Assembly (NCBI GenBank): GCA_044371005.1
Contig: JBILUL010000094.1
Coordinates: forward strand, 1 to 18,768
Direction of reading: 5' to 3'
Length of the DNA stretch: 18,768 nucleotides
From: UBA2402 sp044371005
GTDB lineage: Bacteria > Planctomycetota > Phycisphaerae > Phycisphaerales > UBA1924
Shown here: piece after piece, positions 8,192 through 15,040 of the stretch
How the letters are laid out: each line of letters begins with the position of its first letter
How positions within the stretch are numbered: position 1 is the stretch's first letter
The notes under the pieces: generated by a model
What the model was told of the DNA's origin: nothing
Database searches by the model: none
Seen by the model: only the letters and a program-made list of their open reading frames with translations
Made by a program: the position numbers and the translations under genes

Positions 8192-9967
8192 TTAGCAGCC
8201 GCCGTTGGCCCAGACGAGGAAGAAGAACTCGGCATCGCTGCCATCGACGCCGCCGTCGAGGTTGGCGTCGGCCGCGGGAACACCGGCTTCCCACGCGCCA
8301 AAGAACGAGTTCACGTCTGCGCCATCGACGCCGCCGTCGCGATTGAAATCGGCAACGCAACCGATGGTGGGATTGGGAACCGTGGCGTCGCCGACGACCG
8401 CACGGGGGAAGTTGGCAGCCGCGGGCTTGAAGAGGCTGAGTGCGGCCGAGCCTGTGGCAGGTGCCACATCGGCCGTGAAGCGGAAGTTGTAAAGCGTGCC
8501 CCAGCGCAGCGCGTTGGCGTTGGCATTGGTGCTGTGGGGCGTCGTGCGCCACTTGATGGCGTAGGGGCTGACAGTTGCGGTCCAGTCGGTGCCGTCAAAG
8601 GGCTCACCGGAGTGGGCAGGGACATCGTGGAACCCGATGTTGGTGACAGTGGCGCCGGGGGGAAGATCAATCGAGAACTCACCCGCAGCACGATCGCTGT
8701 TGACGTTCTGGATGGCGTACTCGTAGTTCCAGGTACCGTTGCCGTTGTTGGTTGCTTTGCTGGCGACCAGGAAGCGACCGGTGAGCGTGGAGCCCGCGGT
8801 GACGCCGGCCTCGGGGTAATCGAAGGAGCTGACGGCGACACCCGTGTCGTTGGCTGGCCAGGCATAGATGGCGTGCTGCTGGCGGACGGTGGCACCAGCC
8901 CATGCGGGTGCGGTGTAGCTGGCCATGTTCAGTCGCTTGTATGAGGCGTTGTTGAGGCCGTTGCCCCACTGTGCATCATCCTGCGTGACGTAATGGCATT
9001 CGCCGAAGTAGAGTGCCCCGGGGTTCTGAGCGGCAATCACATCCGCGGTATTGACCTGGATGCGACGAGCCACTTCGCCCGAGAAGGATGGGGCCGTGAA
9101 GGGATAGGGGAACACGCCCGTCGTGGGGTTGACCTGTGAGCGCGGTCCCAGGTTGCCCTGGCTGCCGTTGAGCCCCGAGCCGTACGCATCGGAGCAGTTG
9201 GTGCCAAGCTGCGAACCGCCGCCTGGCGGGACATTGCAGGTGCCGCACGCACCGCTGTTGGTGCTGGCAAAGCCATGCTTGAGCCACGACTGGCCCAGCT
9301 GTTCGAATCGGCCGCCCTTGAGGCGGAAGATGTTCTGAGCAATGACCGGGTGGCGGTTGTTGCTGGCCTGCCATTCAGCCGGCGCATCGCCCTGGTTGCA
9401 GGCATCAGTGCCGATGGCGTACGCAGCGACATTGCCGACGGTGGCGTAGTACGCAACATCGATGAGGTCCTCAATCCAGACATCGGGGCCGCGTGTGGGC
9501 GGCGGAGGAGGTGCCTCGAGCGACAGGCTCACCGAGTAGGCGCCAGTCGCGGCGGCGTAGCCGGCGACCCGGATGTAGTACGACTGCCCCGCAATCACCG
9601 ACGCGGTCGTCCGCGACTGAAGCCCGCAGTTGTCGTCGTTGCACGCGATGGAGTTCGCAGGCGTTGCAGGACACCCGGTGTGAATGCCCAGAACCGTGTC
9701 CCAGTCCGCACCGCCGCAGGTCGTCACGACGAGCAAGGCGTTCTCCGTGGCCGTATAGCGATACCAGACATCAGCAGATGCATCCGAGTTGCCGCATCCG
9801 GTCTGGCCATCGTTGGTCGCACCAGCGGTCGTCCCGGAATACGACCCCACGGTCGCCGGCGTCGCCGTCGCGCAGATGTTCGATTGAGCAAAGACACTGC
9901 CAGCGAGGACCGGCAGGATCGCGGCAGACAACCGCAGTTGCAAACCAAGGGGCGAACTGAAAGCCAT
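8192..9967 (-). CDS. Secreted PPC-like domain protein of unknown function with dockerin
   Basis: This 591-aa exported protein has a signal peptide in residues 1-28 (ending SVFAQ). A small Cys-containing beta domain (about 29-150) resembles the pre-peptidase C-terminal type, with motifs SADVWYRYTA, GGADWDTVLG, CNDD and YYIRVAGY. A proline linker (153-157) leads to a large domain starting PDVWIEDL. This is a conserved type I have seen only as hypothetical proteins in planctomycetes, with WLKHGF, C-x2-C and SGLNGSQGNLGP motifs. The last 53 residues are a two-loop dockerin ending GGC. No catalytic motif is recognised. ATG 9967 fits the Shine-Dalgarno GGAG 8 nt upstream better than the ATG two codons earlier (9973). 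It is followed by a strong terminator. Location outside the cytoplasm is supported; function is unknown. Confidence 0.85.
   Translation of the reverse strand: MAFSSPLGLQLRLSAAILPVLAGSVFAQSNICATATPATVGSYSGTTAGATNDGQTGCGNSDASADVWYRYTATENALLVVTTCGGADWDTVLGIHTGCPATPANSIACNDDNCGLQSRTTASVIAGQSYYIRVAGYAAATGAYSVSLSLEAPPPPPTRGPDVWIEDLIDVAYYATVGNVAAYAIGTDACNQGDAPAEWQASNNRHPVIAQNIFRLKGGRFEQLGQSWLKHGFASTNSGACGTCNVPPGGGSQLGTNCSDAYGSGLNGSQGNLGPRSQVNPTTGVFPYPFTAPSFSGEVARRIQVNTADVIAAQNPGALYFGECHYVTQDDAQWGNGLNNASYKRLNMASYTAPAWAGATVRQQHAIYAWPANDTGVAVSSFDYPEAGVTAGSTLTGRFLVASKATNNGNGTWNYEYAIQNVNSDRAAGEFSIDLPPGATVTNIGFHDVPAHSGEPFDGTDWTATVSPYAIKWRTTPHSTNANANALRWGTLYNFRFTADVAPATGSAALSLFKPAAANFPRAVVGDATVPNPTIGCVADFNRDGGVDGADVNSFFGAWEAGVPAADANLDGGVDGSDAEFFFLVWANGGC
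8195..8353 (-). repeat. Dockerin-coding tandem repeat of the PPC-domain protein
   Basis: The units are DFNRDGGVDGADVNSFF and DANLDGGVDGSDAEFFF, each ending in a W-containing segment, with a terminal GGC. The second loop has Ala at the position usually taken by Phe, Val or Ile after the first Asp; the Ca-ligand positions are retained. Confidence 0.85.
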
Positions 9968-10014
9968 AGACATTTCTCCAAGGTAAGAAGACAACCGCTC
10001 AGACGGTGATGTCG

Positions 10015-10020
10015 AGTGTA
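10015..10020 (-). promoter_or_regulatory. Possible -10 element (TACACT) of the 8192-9967 gene
   Basis: TACACT on the minus strand lies 47 bp before the chosen ATG, which predicts a leader of about 40 nt containing the GGAG ribosome binding site. There is no recognisable -35. The same hexamer occurs upstream of the lipoprotein gene (15032) and ribH (17242). Confidence 0.35.
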
Positions 10021-10063
10021 CCACGAAACCGCAGTCCATTGTGCCGGAATTTCGGAGGAACGC

Positions 10064-10079
10064 GGGCGAATTTTCGCCC
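10064..10079 (-). terminator. Weak hairpin downstream of the 10152-10871 gene
   Basis: GGGCGAA-TT-TTCGCCC is a 7-bp inverted repeat about 73 bp past the stop of the upstream minus-strand gene. There is no T-tract, so a terminator role is only possible. It could equally lie in the upstream control region of the 8192-9967 gene. Confidence 0.2.
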
Positions 10080-10151
10080 CCGACCACCCTTCATCCCCAA
10101 CCTCCACCCGCTCCATTGCCATCGGGTCCCGATTCCGGTCACCACGCCCGT

Positions 10152-10871
10152 TCAGCAGTCGGCGTTCGACCAGGCGTCCACAAACACGGAGGCGTCATCG
10201 AAATCGACGCCGCCATCCCTGTTGATGTCCGCGGCGAACTCCCCGGCCTCCCACGACGCGAAGAATGCATGCAGGTCGGCACCGTCCACGCCGCCGTCTC
10301 CATTCAGATCCGTCAGGCACGCATCCGGGTCAACCCACAGATCAAAGCCGACTCGCCAGCCACCGTTGGAGAATGGGACCCCGGAATAGTTCAGCGGGGG
10401 CAGGTAGGCGGGCCTCGCCGGAGGCTCCGTGTAGTTGCCAGCCAGCGTCGCACCGGGAACAGCGCCAGCAAGGATTTCAAGGACGATCGGGCGACCATCG
10501 CCGCTGCGCCAATGGAGTCCAGCCAGATCGATGTTCAGTTCTTCCCAGCCCGCGATCGCTTTGGTGACCCTGACTTCACGGAGCAGTGCGCCCATCTGGC
10601 TGACGGAGCCCTCGCGAATCCTGATTCGAAGCTCGCTGCCCGCAGGCCCGCCGCTCGTAAGCCGCAACTGGCCGAGGACTCCCAGAGTCTGCGTTCGAAC
10701 CTCCTGCTGCCATGCGTAGTTCGCACGCAGGGTGAACGCGGCACGCTCGCCTCCTGTGAGGAACCGCGGGCTGCATTGGTCGATCTGCAGAACATTCGCG
10801 CTGCTCTGCCCAGCCACGCCAAACGCCAGCAGTGTGGCGACGATCAGCGTTCTTGGATGCGGACTGAACAT
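10152..10871 (-). CDS. Small secreted beta-sandwich protein with variant dockerin
   Basis: This 239-aa protein of unknown function has a signal peptide (residues 1 to about 25: PHPRTL followed by a hydrophobic run and SSA). A domain of about 150 residues looks like an all-beta module common in planctomycete secreted proteins (LGQLRLTSGG ... GALLREVRV ... WEELNIDLAGL ... IVLEILAG). A dockerin occupies residues 188-239. The first dockerin loop is regular (DLNGDGGVDGAD), but the second reads DINRDGGVDFDD, and the protein ends ADC rather than GGC. ATG 10871 is preferred although its Shine-Dalgarno is weak (AGAGA). An in-frame ATG at 10991 would add 40 residues ahead of the signal peptide and is rejected. 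It is divergent from the porin gene. Confidence 0.75.
   Translation of the reverse strand: MFSPHPRTLIVATLLAFGVAGQSSANVLQIDQCSPRFLTGGERAAFTLRANYAWQQEVRTQTLGVLGQLRLTSGGPAGSELRIRIREGSVSQMGALLREVRVTKAIAGWEELNIDLAGLHWRSGDGRPIVLEILAGAVPGATLAGNYTEPPARPAYLPPLNYSGVPFSNGGWRVGFDLWVDPDACLTDLNGDGGVDGADLHAFFASWEAGEFAADINRDGGVDFDDASVFVDAWSNADC
10155..10310 (-). repeat. Dockerin-coding tandem repeat, variant form
   Basis: This is the third dockerin in the window, with two Ca-loop units and a C-terminal Cys. The second unit lacks the Gly after the loop Asp (DFDDA instead of DGSDA) and the ending is NADC. Confidence 0.8.
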
Positions 10872-10890
10872 GGCTGTCTCTGGCTGCAGG

Positions 10891-10911
10891 GGGCGGCACC
10901 TGATGGTGCCG
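10891..10911 (-). promoter_or_regulatory. GGCACC hairpin element shared with the amylase leader
   Basis: On the minus strand, CGGCACC-ATCA-GGTGCCG is a 7-bp stem with a 4-nt loop, followed by CCCC, about 25-40 nt before the start codon. The segment GGCACCATCAGGTGCCGCCC matches 18 of 20 positions at 2777-2796 upstream of the amylase. Both sites precede dockerin-protein genes in the same orientation relative to the gene. Confidence 0.35.
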
Positions 10912-11093
10912 TGGGGCAAGTGGGGTTCGTGCGTTTCAACGACCGGATCCACTGCCCGAACGCGAAGGGTAGACGCCGCAGCTTTCTCCATGCGCCGAAC
11001 GGGCCACTTTCATGCCAGTTTCACGCCCCGCGAGTAGTTTCCGGACCCAGGAGTGCACTTGCCGCCCCATGTAATCCCCCTCCCCAATGACAT

Positions 11094-11126
11094 CTGAACC
11101 ATTCCTTAACTGAACGCAGTCTGAAC
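11094..11126 (+). promoter_or_regulatory. Direct repeats with 11-bp phasing (Pho-box-like) upstream of the porin
   Basis: CTGAAC occurs at 11094, 11110 and 11121, and the variant CTTAAC at 11105. The pairs 11094/11105 and 11110/11121 are each 11 bp apart, which is one helical turn. This is the architecture of sites bound by OmpR/PhoB-type response regulators, including Pho boxes (CTGTCAT repeats in E. coli, TTAACA repeats in Bacillus). The array lies just upstream of a TTGACA element, where an activator would bind. Confidence 0.4.
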
Positions 11127-11139
11127 CAAACTATCATTC

Positions 11140-11167
11140 TTGACATCCCGTTACCGGGCCTTATTGT
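11140..11167 (+). promoter_or_regulatory. Candidate porin promoter TTGACA-16-TATTGT
   Basis: A perfect -35 consensus, TTGACA (11140-11145), is followed after 16 bp by TATTGT (11162-11167, 4 of 6 matches). Transcription would start near 11174 and leave a leader of about 73 nt. A competing -10, GATAAT (11225-11230, 5 of 6), lies close to the ATG but lacks a -35; if used, the leader would be only about 10 nt. Confidence 0.45.
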
Positions 11168-11185
11168 TGCCGTACAGGCGACTGG

Positions 11186-11216
11186 ACCCGATCGGGTAGT
11201 ACGCGTCGTACTGCCC
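11186..11216 (+). promoter_or_regulatory. Overlapping inverted repeats before the porin gene
   Basis: ACCCGATCGGGT (11186-11197) is a perfect 12-bp palindrome. GGGTAGTACG (11194-11203) can pair with CGTACTGCCC (11207-11216) across a 3-nt loop with one wobble pair. The two structures share GGGT at 11194-11197, so they exclude each other. They may form alternative RNA folds in the leader, or be DNA operators if the GATAAT promoter is used. Confidence 0.4.
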
Positions 11217-11246
11217 GCACGTCCGATAATCACTTGGAGAATACGC

Positions 11247-12500
11247 ATGTCGGCTTTTGCACTTCTGGCGTTCGTTGCGCTACCCGCAGCAGATGTGAGC
11301 GCCCAATCGCTCGATGTAGCCCCCGCGAAGGTGGGTGTCGTTGATACCCGCGCTGCGTACGAGGCCGAACTGCTGGCCGACGCGGGCGACCGGTCGCTGC
11401 TTCTTGATGATGCGTCACCCAGTGGCTTCATCAAGGGCAAGTTCACGCTCAGCGATGGCAACACCAACACGCTGAACATCGGCGGGTTCATGCAGAACCG
11501 CTATTTCGCCAACGTCCGTGACACCGCCACCGACAGCGAGGATTTCACGCACGGCTTCCAGACCTCCCGCGCTCGCCTGAAGTTCAGCGGATCGATCTGG
11601 GACAAGAAGTTCACCTACAACGTTCTGACGGAACTCTCGACGAGCACGGGTTCGGCGACGCTCATGGACGCGGAAGCCCGCTACACGTTCGACAGCAAGA
11701 TGTACATCCGTGCGGGCCAGTTCAAGCCCCTCTTCAACCGTGAAGAGAACATCAGCGATACCGCGCAGCTGACGGTTGAGCGGAGCATCACCAACTCGGT
11801 CTTCTCGCTGACCCGTGCACAGGGCGTCGGCTTTGGCTGGGCGGGCGAGAAGGTTCGCGTCGGTGCGGACATTCACGACGGCGGCAGCACGCTCAACACG
11901 GCGTTCGACAGCAACAAGGAAGCGGACTTCGCCATCACGAGCCGCGTTGACTGGCTGTGGGCTGGCGACAACTTCAAGCGCTTCGACGACATGACCTCGT
12001 TCAAGGGTGCTGGCTACGCCGGCATGCTGGGCGCGGCGATCGACTTTGAAACCTTCGGGGAAACCGGCGGCGGCGCTGCCGAGAAGGATGTCCTGGGCGC
12101 GACGGTCGACGCCTCCATGGAAGGCAACGGTTGGAACGCGTTCGTGGCGGCTCTGTACCGCAACACCTCGCCCGACGCATCCGACGAAGTGACCGACTGG
12201 GGCATTCTTGCTCAGTTCGGCATCTTCGTGACCGAGCAGGCCGAACTCTTCGCCCGTTACGACATCGTCATGCCTGACGATTCCGACGGCCCGGATGATT
12301 TCAGCACCTTCACGGTCGGTGCCAACTACTACGTCTCACCCCAGAGCCACGCCGTCAAGGTGACCGGCGATGTGGTCTACTTCCCCGATGCCGAGGCTGA
12401 CTCGGCCCTCATTCCCGCCCCCGCCCGCAACGCCAACCTCCTGACCGATACCGAAGGCGATCAGTGGGGCCTGCGTCTGCAGCTTCAGGTCGTGTTCTGA
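11247..12500 (+). CDS. Porin O/P family outer-membrane beta-barrel protein
   Basis: This 417-aa protein resembles the Porin_O_P (OprO/OprP, phosphate- or polyphosphate-selective) family. It has a short hydrophobic signal (ALLAFVALPAADVSAQ), the early barrel block LNIGGFMQNRYFANV, then RARLKFSGSIWDKKFTYNV and YIRAGQFKPLFNREE, which are characteristic of the family. The last residue is Phe (LQLQVVF), as expected for a C-terminal strand recognised by the BAM machinery. It should form a channel in the outer membrane. ATG 11247 has GGAGA upstream. The signal has no basic residue before its hydrophobic core, although the frame upstream is open and reads WRIR just before the Met. Phosphate selectivity is not proven by sequence. 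It is monocistronic, with its own promoter region and terminator. Confidence 0.85.
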   Translation: MSAFALLAFVALPAADVSAQSLDVAPAKVGVVDTRAAYEAELLADAGDRSLLLDDASPSGFIKGKFTLSDGNTNTLNIGGFMQNRYFANVRDTATDSEDFTHGFQTSRARLKFSGSIWDKKFTYNVLTELSTSTGSATLMDAEARYTFDSKMYIRAGQFKPLFNREENISDTAQLTVERSITNSVFSLTRAQGVGFGWAGEKVRVGADIHDGGSTLNTAFDSNKEADFAITSRVDWLWAGDNFKRFDDMTSFKGAGYAGMLGAAIDFETFGETGGGAAEKDVLGATVDASMEGNGWNAFVAALYRNTSPDASDEVTDWGILAQFGIFVTEQAELFARYDIVMPDDSDGPDDFSTFTVGANYYVSPQSHAVKVTGDVVYFPDAEADSALIPAPARNANLLTDTEGDQWGLRLQLQVVF

Positions 12501-12569
12501 TCAGGTCAGTCCCGCCGCCCGTCACAGTCTGACCGGCGGACTGCATCTGGACCTCTCAATGCTCACGAA

Positions 12570-12596
12570 CCCCGGTGCAACGCACCGGGGTTTTTT
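12570..12596 (+). terminator. Rho-independent terminator of the porin gene
   Basis: CCCCGGTGC (12570-12578) pairs with GCACCGGGG (12582-12590) around AAC, flanked by AA/TT, and is followed by T6 (12591-12596). It begins about 70 bp after the porin stop. Confidence 0.94.
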
Positions 12597-12635
12597 CATG
12601 CCGCGCCCGCGGCACCTTCGCCTGGACTTTGTGCG

Positions 12636-12651
12636 CTCCGGAAGACCGGAG
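12636..12651. promoter_or_regulatory. Inverted repeat in the murF upstream region
   Basis: CTCCGG-AAGA-CCGGAG is a perfect 6-bp inverted repeat about 60 bp before the murF ATG. A TACACA hexamer follows at 12658-12663 and could be a -10 with a leader of about 42 nt. The role is unknown: operator, hairpin or chance. Confidence 0.25.
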
Positions 12652-12711
12652 TGCCGATACACAGGCACGTCGTACCGACCCTTCCTTCCCGCTCTCATCC
12701 GGGTTCCCATC

Positions 12712-14199
12712 ATGTCGTTCTGGTCTGTTGAATCCATCAAGTCTGCCCTCGGGGCGACGTTTGTCGTTCGCGCTGCCTCCCCTGCACCATTGGACCGAGT
12801 CTCCATCGACTCAAGAACGACGGGAACCGGCTCGGTATTCATTGCCATCAAGGGCGAGAAGACGGATGGACACGGCTACCTGGCCCAGGCACTTGCAGGA
12901 GGCGCTGGCCTTCTGGTCATCCACGATGTCGCCGCGATCTCCGGTCTTTCGATTCCACCCGCCGTATCGGTCCTGCAGGTTCCCGAGACCGGCGCAGCCC
13001 TTCTCAGGCTCGCCGCGGCCTATCGACGCACCCTCGAGACCACCCGCGTCATCGCCATCGGTGGCAGCAACGGCAAGACAACCACGTGCAAACTGCTTCA
13101 GGGAGTTCTGTCCTCTCAGTTCCGTGGCACCGCCAGCCCCAAGAGCTTCAACAACGCCATCGGCGTTCCCCTGACGATCCTGAGTGCCAAACGCGGCGAT
13201 CAGTACCTGATCTGCGAGGTCGGCACGAACTCACCCGGTGAAATCGCACCCCTCGCCGCGGTCATTGAACCCGACATCGCGGTCATCACGAGCATCGGAC
13301 GCGAACACTTGGAAGGTCTTGGATCACTCTCGGGTGTGATCGCCGAGGAAGCAACCCTTCTCACCTCATTGCGACCCGGTGGCACCGCGGTCGTTACGGC
13401 GGAATGTCCCGAACTGCTCGATGGAGTCAGGCCGATGGTGCAGCGGCGGATGGCCGCGGGCACCAAGGCCTGCACACTCCTCACCTTCGGACGTGCTGCC
13501 GGAGCCGACCTTCGCGTAGCGGATATCGAGGTGACTGCCGAGTCGACGACGTTCACGATCAACCAGCGGGAGCGCTATTCAGTCTCGATGCCCGGCGCCC
13601 ATAACGCATGCAACGCCGCGGCGGTGATCGCCGTCGCACGACGCATGGGCATGACCCAGCCCGACATCGAACGAGCACTCGCCTCGGCCAGCGGGCCGGA
13701 GATGCGCATGCAGCGCAGCTCCATCGCCGGCGTTCACTTCATCAACGATGCCTACAACGCCAACCCGGACTCGGCGCTCGCGGCCATCGACACCTACGCC
13801 CGCGCCTTTGCGAAGACGCCCGGAACGCTTCGCCGCGTTCTGGTTCTGGGTGACATGCTGGAACTGGGCGATGGTGGTCCGGACCTGCATCGCGAGTTGG
13901 GCGATGCGGTCGCCGCGGCGGGGTGCTTTGATCTGGTGATCTGCGTGGGCCAACTCTCGATGTACGCCGCGGAACGGTTGATGAAGGCTCGGCTCGCCCC
14001 TTCCCTGATGTCCTATCCGGATGCCGCGGCGAGCAACGCGGCGGAGATCGCCTCGCTCTTCAAGCCCGGCGATTCCGTGCTGCTCAAGGCCTCTCGCGGG
14101 ACAGGTCTGGAGCGGATCGTGACCGCTTTCACTGCGGCACAGGGACCCATCATCGAGGCGCGCCCCGATGCCGCGGCTGTTTCGCCGCCTTCGATCTGA
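12712..14199 (+). CDS. murF: UDP-MurNAc-tripeptide--D-Ala-D-Ala ligase
   Basis: MurF adds D-Ala-D-Ala to UDP-MurNAc-tripeptide with ATP, the last cytoplasmic step of the peptidoglycan nucleotide precursor. The 495-aa protein has the N-terminal substrate domain with DSRTTGTGSVFIAIKGEKTDGHGY, the ATP P-loop GGSNGKTTT (Lys122), SFNNAIGVPLTIL, CEVGTNSPGEI and GREHLEGLGS. The C-terminal domain begins near FINDAYNANPDS and continues with VLGDMLELG and LLKASRGTGLERIV. ATG 12712 starts the family-typical FWSVESIKSAL segment. A Met at 12559 in the same frame would place 51 residues across the porin terminator and is rejected. The Shine-Dalgarno is weak. It stands alone, not in a dcw cluster, and converges on the methyltransferase gene with only 37 bp between stops. 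Confidence 0.95.
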   Translation: MSFWSVESIKSALGATFVVRAASPAPLDRVSIDSRTTGTGSVFIAIKGEKTDGHGYLAQALAGGAGLLVIHDVAAISGLSIPPAVSVLQVPETGAALLRLAAAYRRTLETTRVIAIGGSNGKTTTCKLLQGVLSSQFRGTASPKSFNNAIGVPLTILSAKRGDQYLICEVGTNSPGEIAPLAAVIEPDIAVITSIGREHLEGLGSLSGVIAEEATLLTSLRPGGTAVVTAECPELLDGVRPMVQRRMAAGTKACTLLTFGRAAGADLRVADIEVTAESTTFTINQRERYSVSMPGAHNACNAAAVIAVARRMGMTQPDIERALASASGPEMRMQRSSIAGVHFINDAYNANPDSALAAIDTYARAFAKTPGTLRRVLVLGDMLELGDGGPDLHRELGDAVAAAGCFDLVICVGQLSMYAAERLMKARLAPSLMSYPDAAASNAAEIASLFKPGDSVLLKASRGTGLERIVTAFTAAQGPIIEARPDAAAVSPPSI

Positions 14200-14236
14200 G
14201 GCAAAGCCTTGAGATGAGTGTGGCAGGGGCAGGTCT

Positions 14237-14989
14237 TCAGTCGCGGCGCCGGACGAGCCAGATCGCAGGCCGAAGCGGCCCGGACAGAAGTTCGCTGGAT
14301 TCGTCAAGCGCGGCGAGAAACGCCCGAACATCCGGGGCGCAGGCCGGCACGCTTTCGATGAGATCACCGACGGCTCGCTCCACCTCGCTTCGGATCCGCC
14401 GCGACTGTCGCACCACGGTCTCCCGAGGCAGCACGACCTCTCGCACCACCTCGTCACCGGGGCGGACCAGTGCAGCACGGACCTTCGCGGCGGTGGGCAC
14501 CTCTGGGAAACGACGACTGGCGTTCACTCGAACACAGTCATCGATGATGTAGTGGCCACCGGGCCGGACGATCCGGCGCAGAATCTTCGAACCCGCCGCG
14601 GCGGGGAGGAGCCCGATCATGCAGGCCAGATCCGCGGGGTGCGTGGGACGAAAGGACTGGACCCGGTCGACCAGGAATCGACAGGTCTGGCCAACACCGC
14701 GGCGTGAGGCCAGTCGTCGTGCCTCGACCACAAAGGGTCGGTGTGCATCGATGGCAAGAACGGTTCCGATGTCGGCAAGACGGAGGCTGAGGTGTCCTTT
14801 GCCGCACGCCAGGTCGATGATGTCGACGGGTCGGGGTTTGATTGAGCGTACCAGTGACATGACGGCCGAGGTGTATCCCCCGAGCGAGTCGACCTCGGCG
14901 AGGATTCGGTCGGTGTATGGTGCCAGGCGTGGTGGGATGCCCAGGGAACGGACGATGCTGGGGGAGGGTACTGGCACGCGGCGGATCAT
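14237..14989 (-). CDS. Class I SAM-dependent methyltransferase, substrate unknown
   Basis: The 250-aa protein carries a Rossmann-type SAM-binding motif I (DIIDLACGKGHLSLRLAD), followed after strand 2 by VLAIDAHRPFVVEARRLA, where the acidic Asp would bind the SAM ribose. It continues with CMIGLLPAAAGSKILRRIVRPGGHYIIDDCVRVN, which fits motifs II and III. The C-terminal region is rich in Arg and Glu and should be helical. No substrate signature is recognised. Start ATG 14989 gives a product with a normal methyltransferase layout; the upstream 100 residues of the same frame (to 15289) overlap the divergent lipoprotein gene and are Arg/His-rich, unlike coding sequence. No strong Shine-Dalgarno is seen, so the start is uncertain. 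Confidence 0.75.
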   Translation of the reverse strand: MIRRVPVPSPSIVRSLGIPPRLAPYTDRILAEVDSLGGYTSAVMSLVRSIKPRPVDIIDLACGKGHLSLRLADIGTVLAIDAHRPFVVEARRLASRRGVGQTCRFLVDRVQSFRPTHPADLACMIGLLPAAAGSKILRRIVRPGGHYIIDDCVRVNASRRFPEVPTAAKVRAALVRPGDEVVREVVLPRETVVRQSRRIRSEVERAVGDLIESVPACAPDVRAFLAALDESSELLSGPLRPAIWLVRRRD

Positions 14990-15040
14990 TCGCCGCGTCG
15001 TGAAGGTCCGCAACCGGGCGGTCGAGAGCCTTACACTGCG

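Larger units (their letters stand above)
10872..11246. other. Divergent intergenic region between the dockerin gene and the porin
   Basis: This 375-bp spacer has no convincing gene. Its left half carries a hairpin near the minus-strand start (10894-10911) and a TACCCT hexamer on the minus strand (10971-10966) that could be a -10. Its right half is much more AT-rich (about 11090-11170) and carries direct repeats, a TTGACA element and inverted repeats belonging to the porin gene. The AT-rich stretch contrasts with the GC-rich surroundings and marks the likely promoter. Confidence 0.65.

Noticed and set aside
8224..8350. CRISPR or other short repeat array suggested by recurring GACGCCGCCGTC-like strings
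   Set aside because: These are the dockerin Ca-loop codons on the minus strand; spacing and sequence follow the protein repeats.
12559..12711. Upstream start for MurF adding 51 residues
   Set aside because: The extension runs through the porin terminator hairpin and has no family similarity; the family-typical N-terminus begins at 12712.
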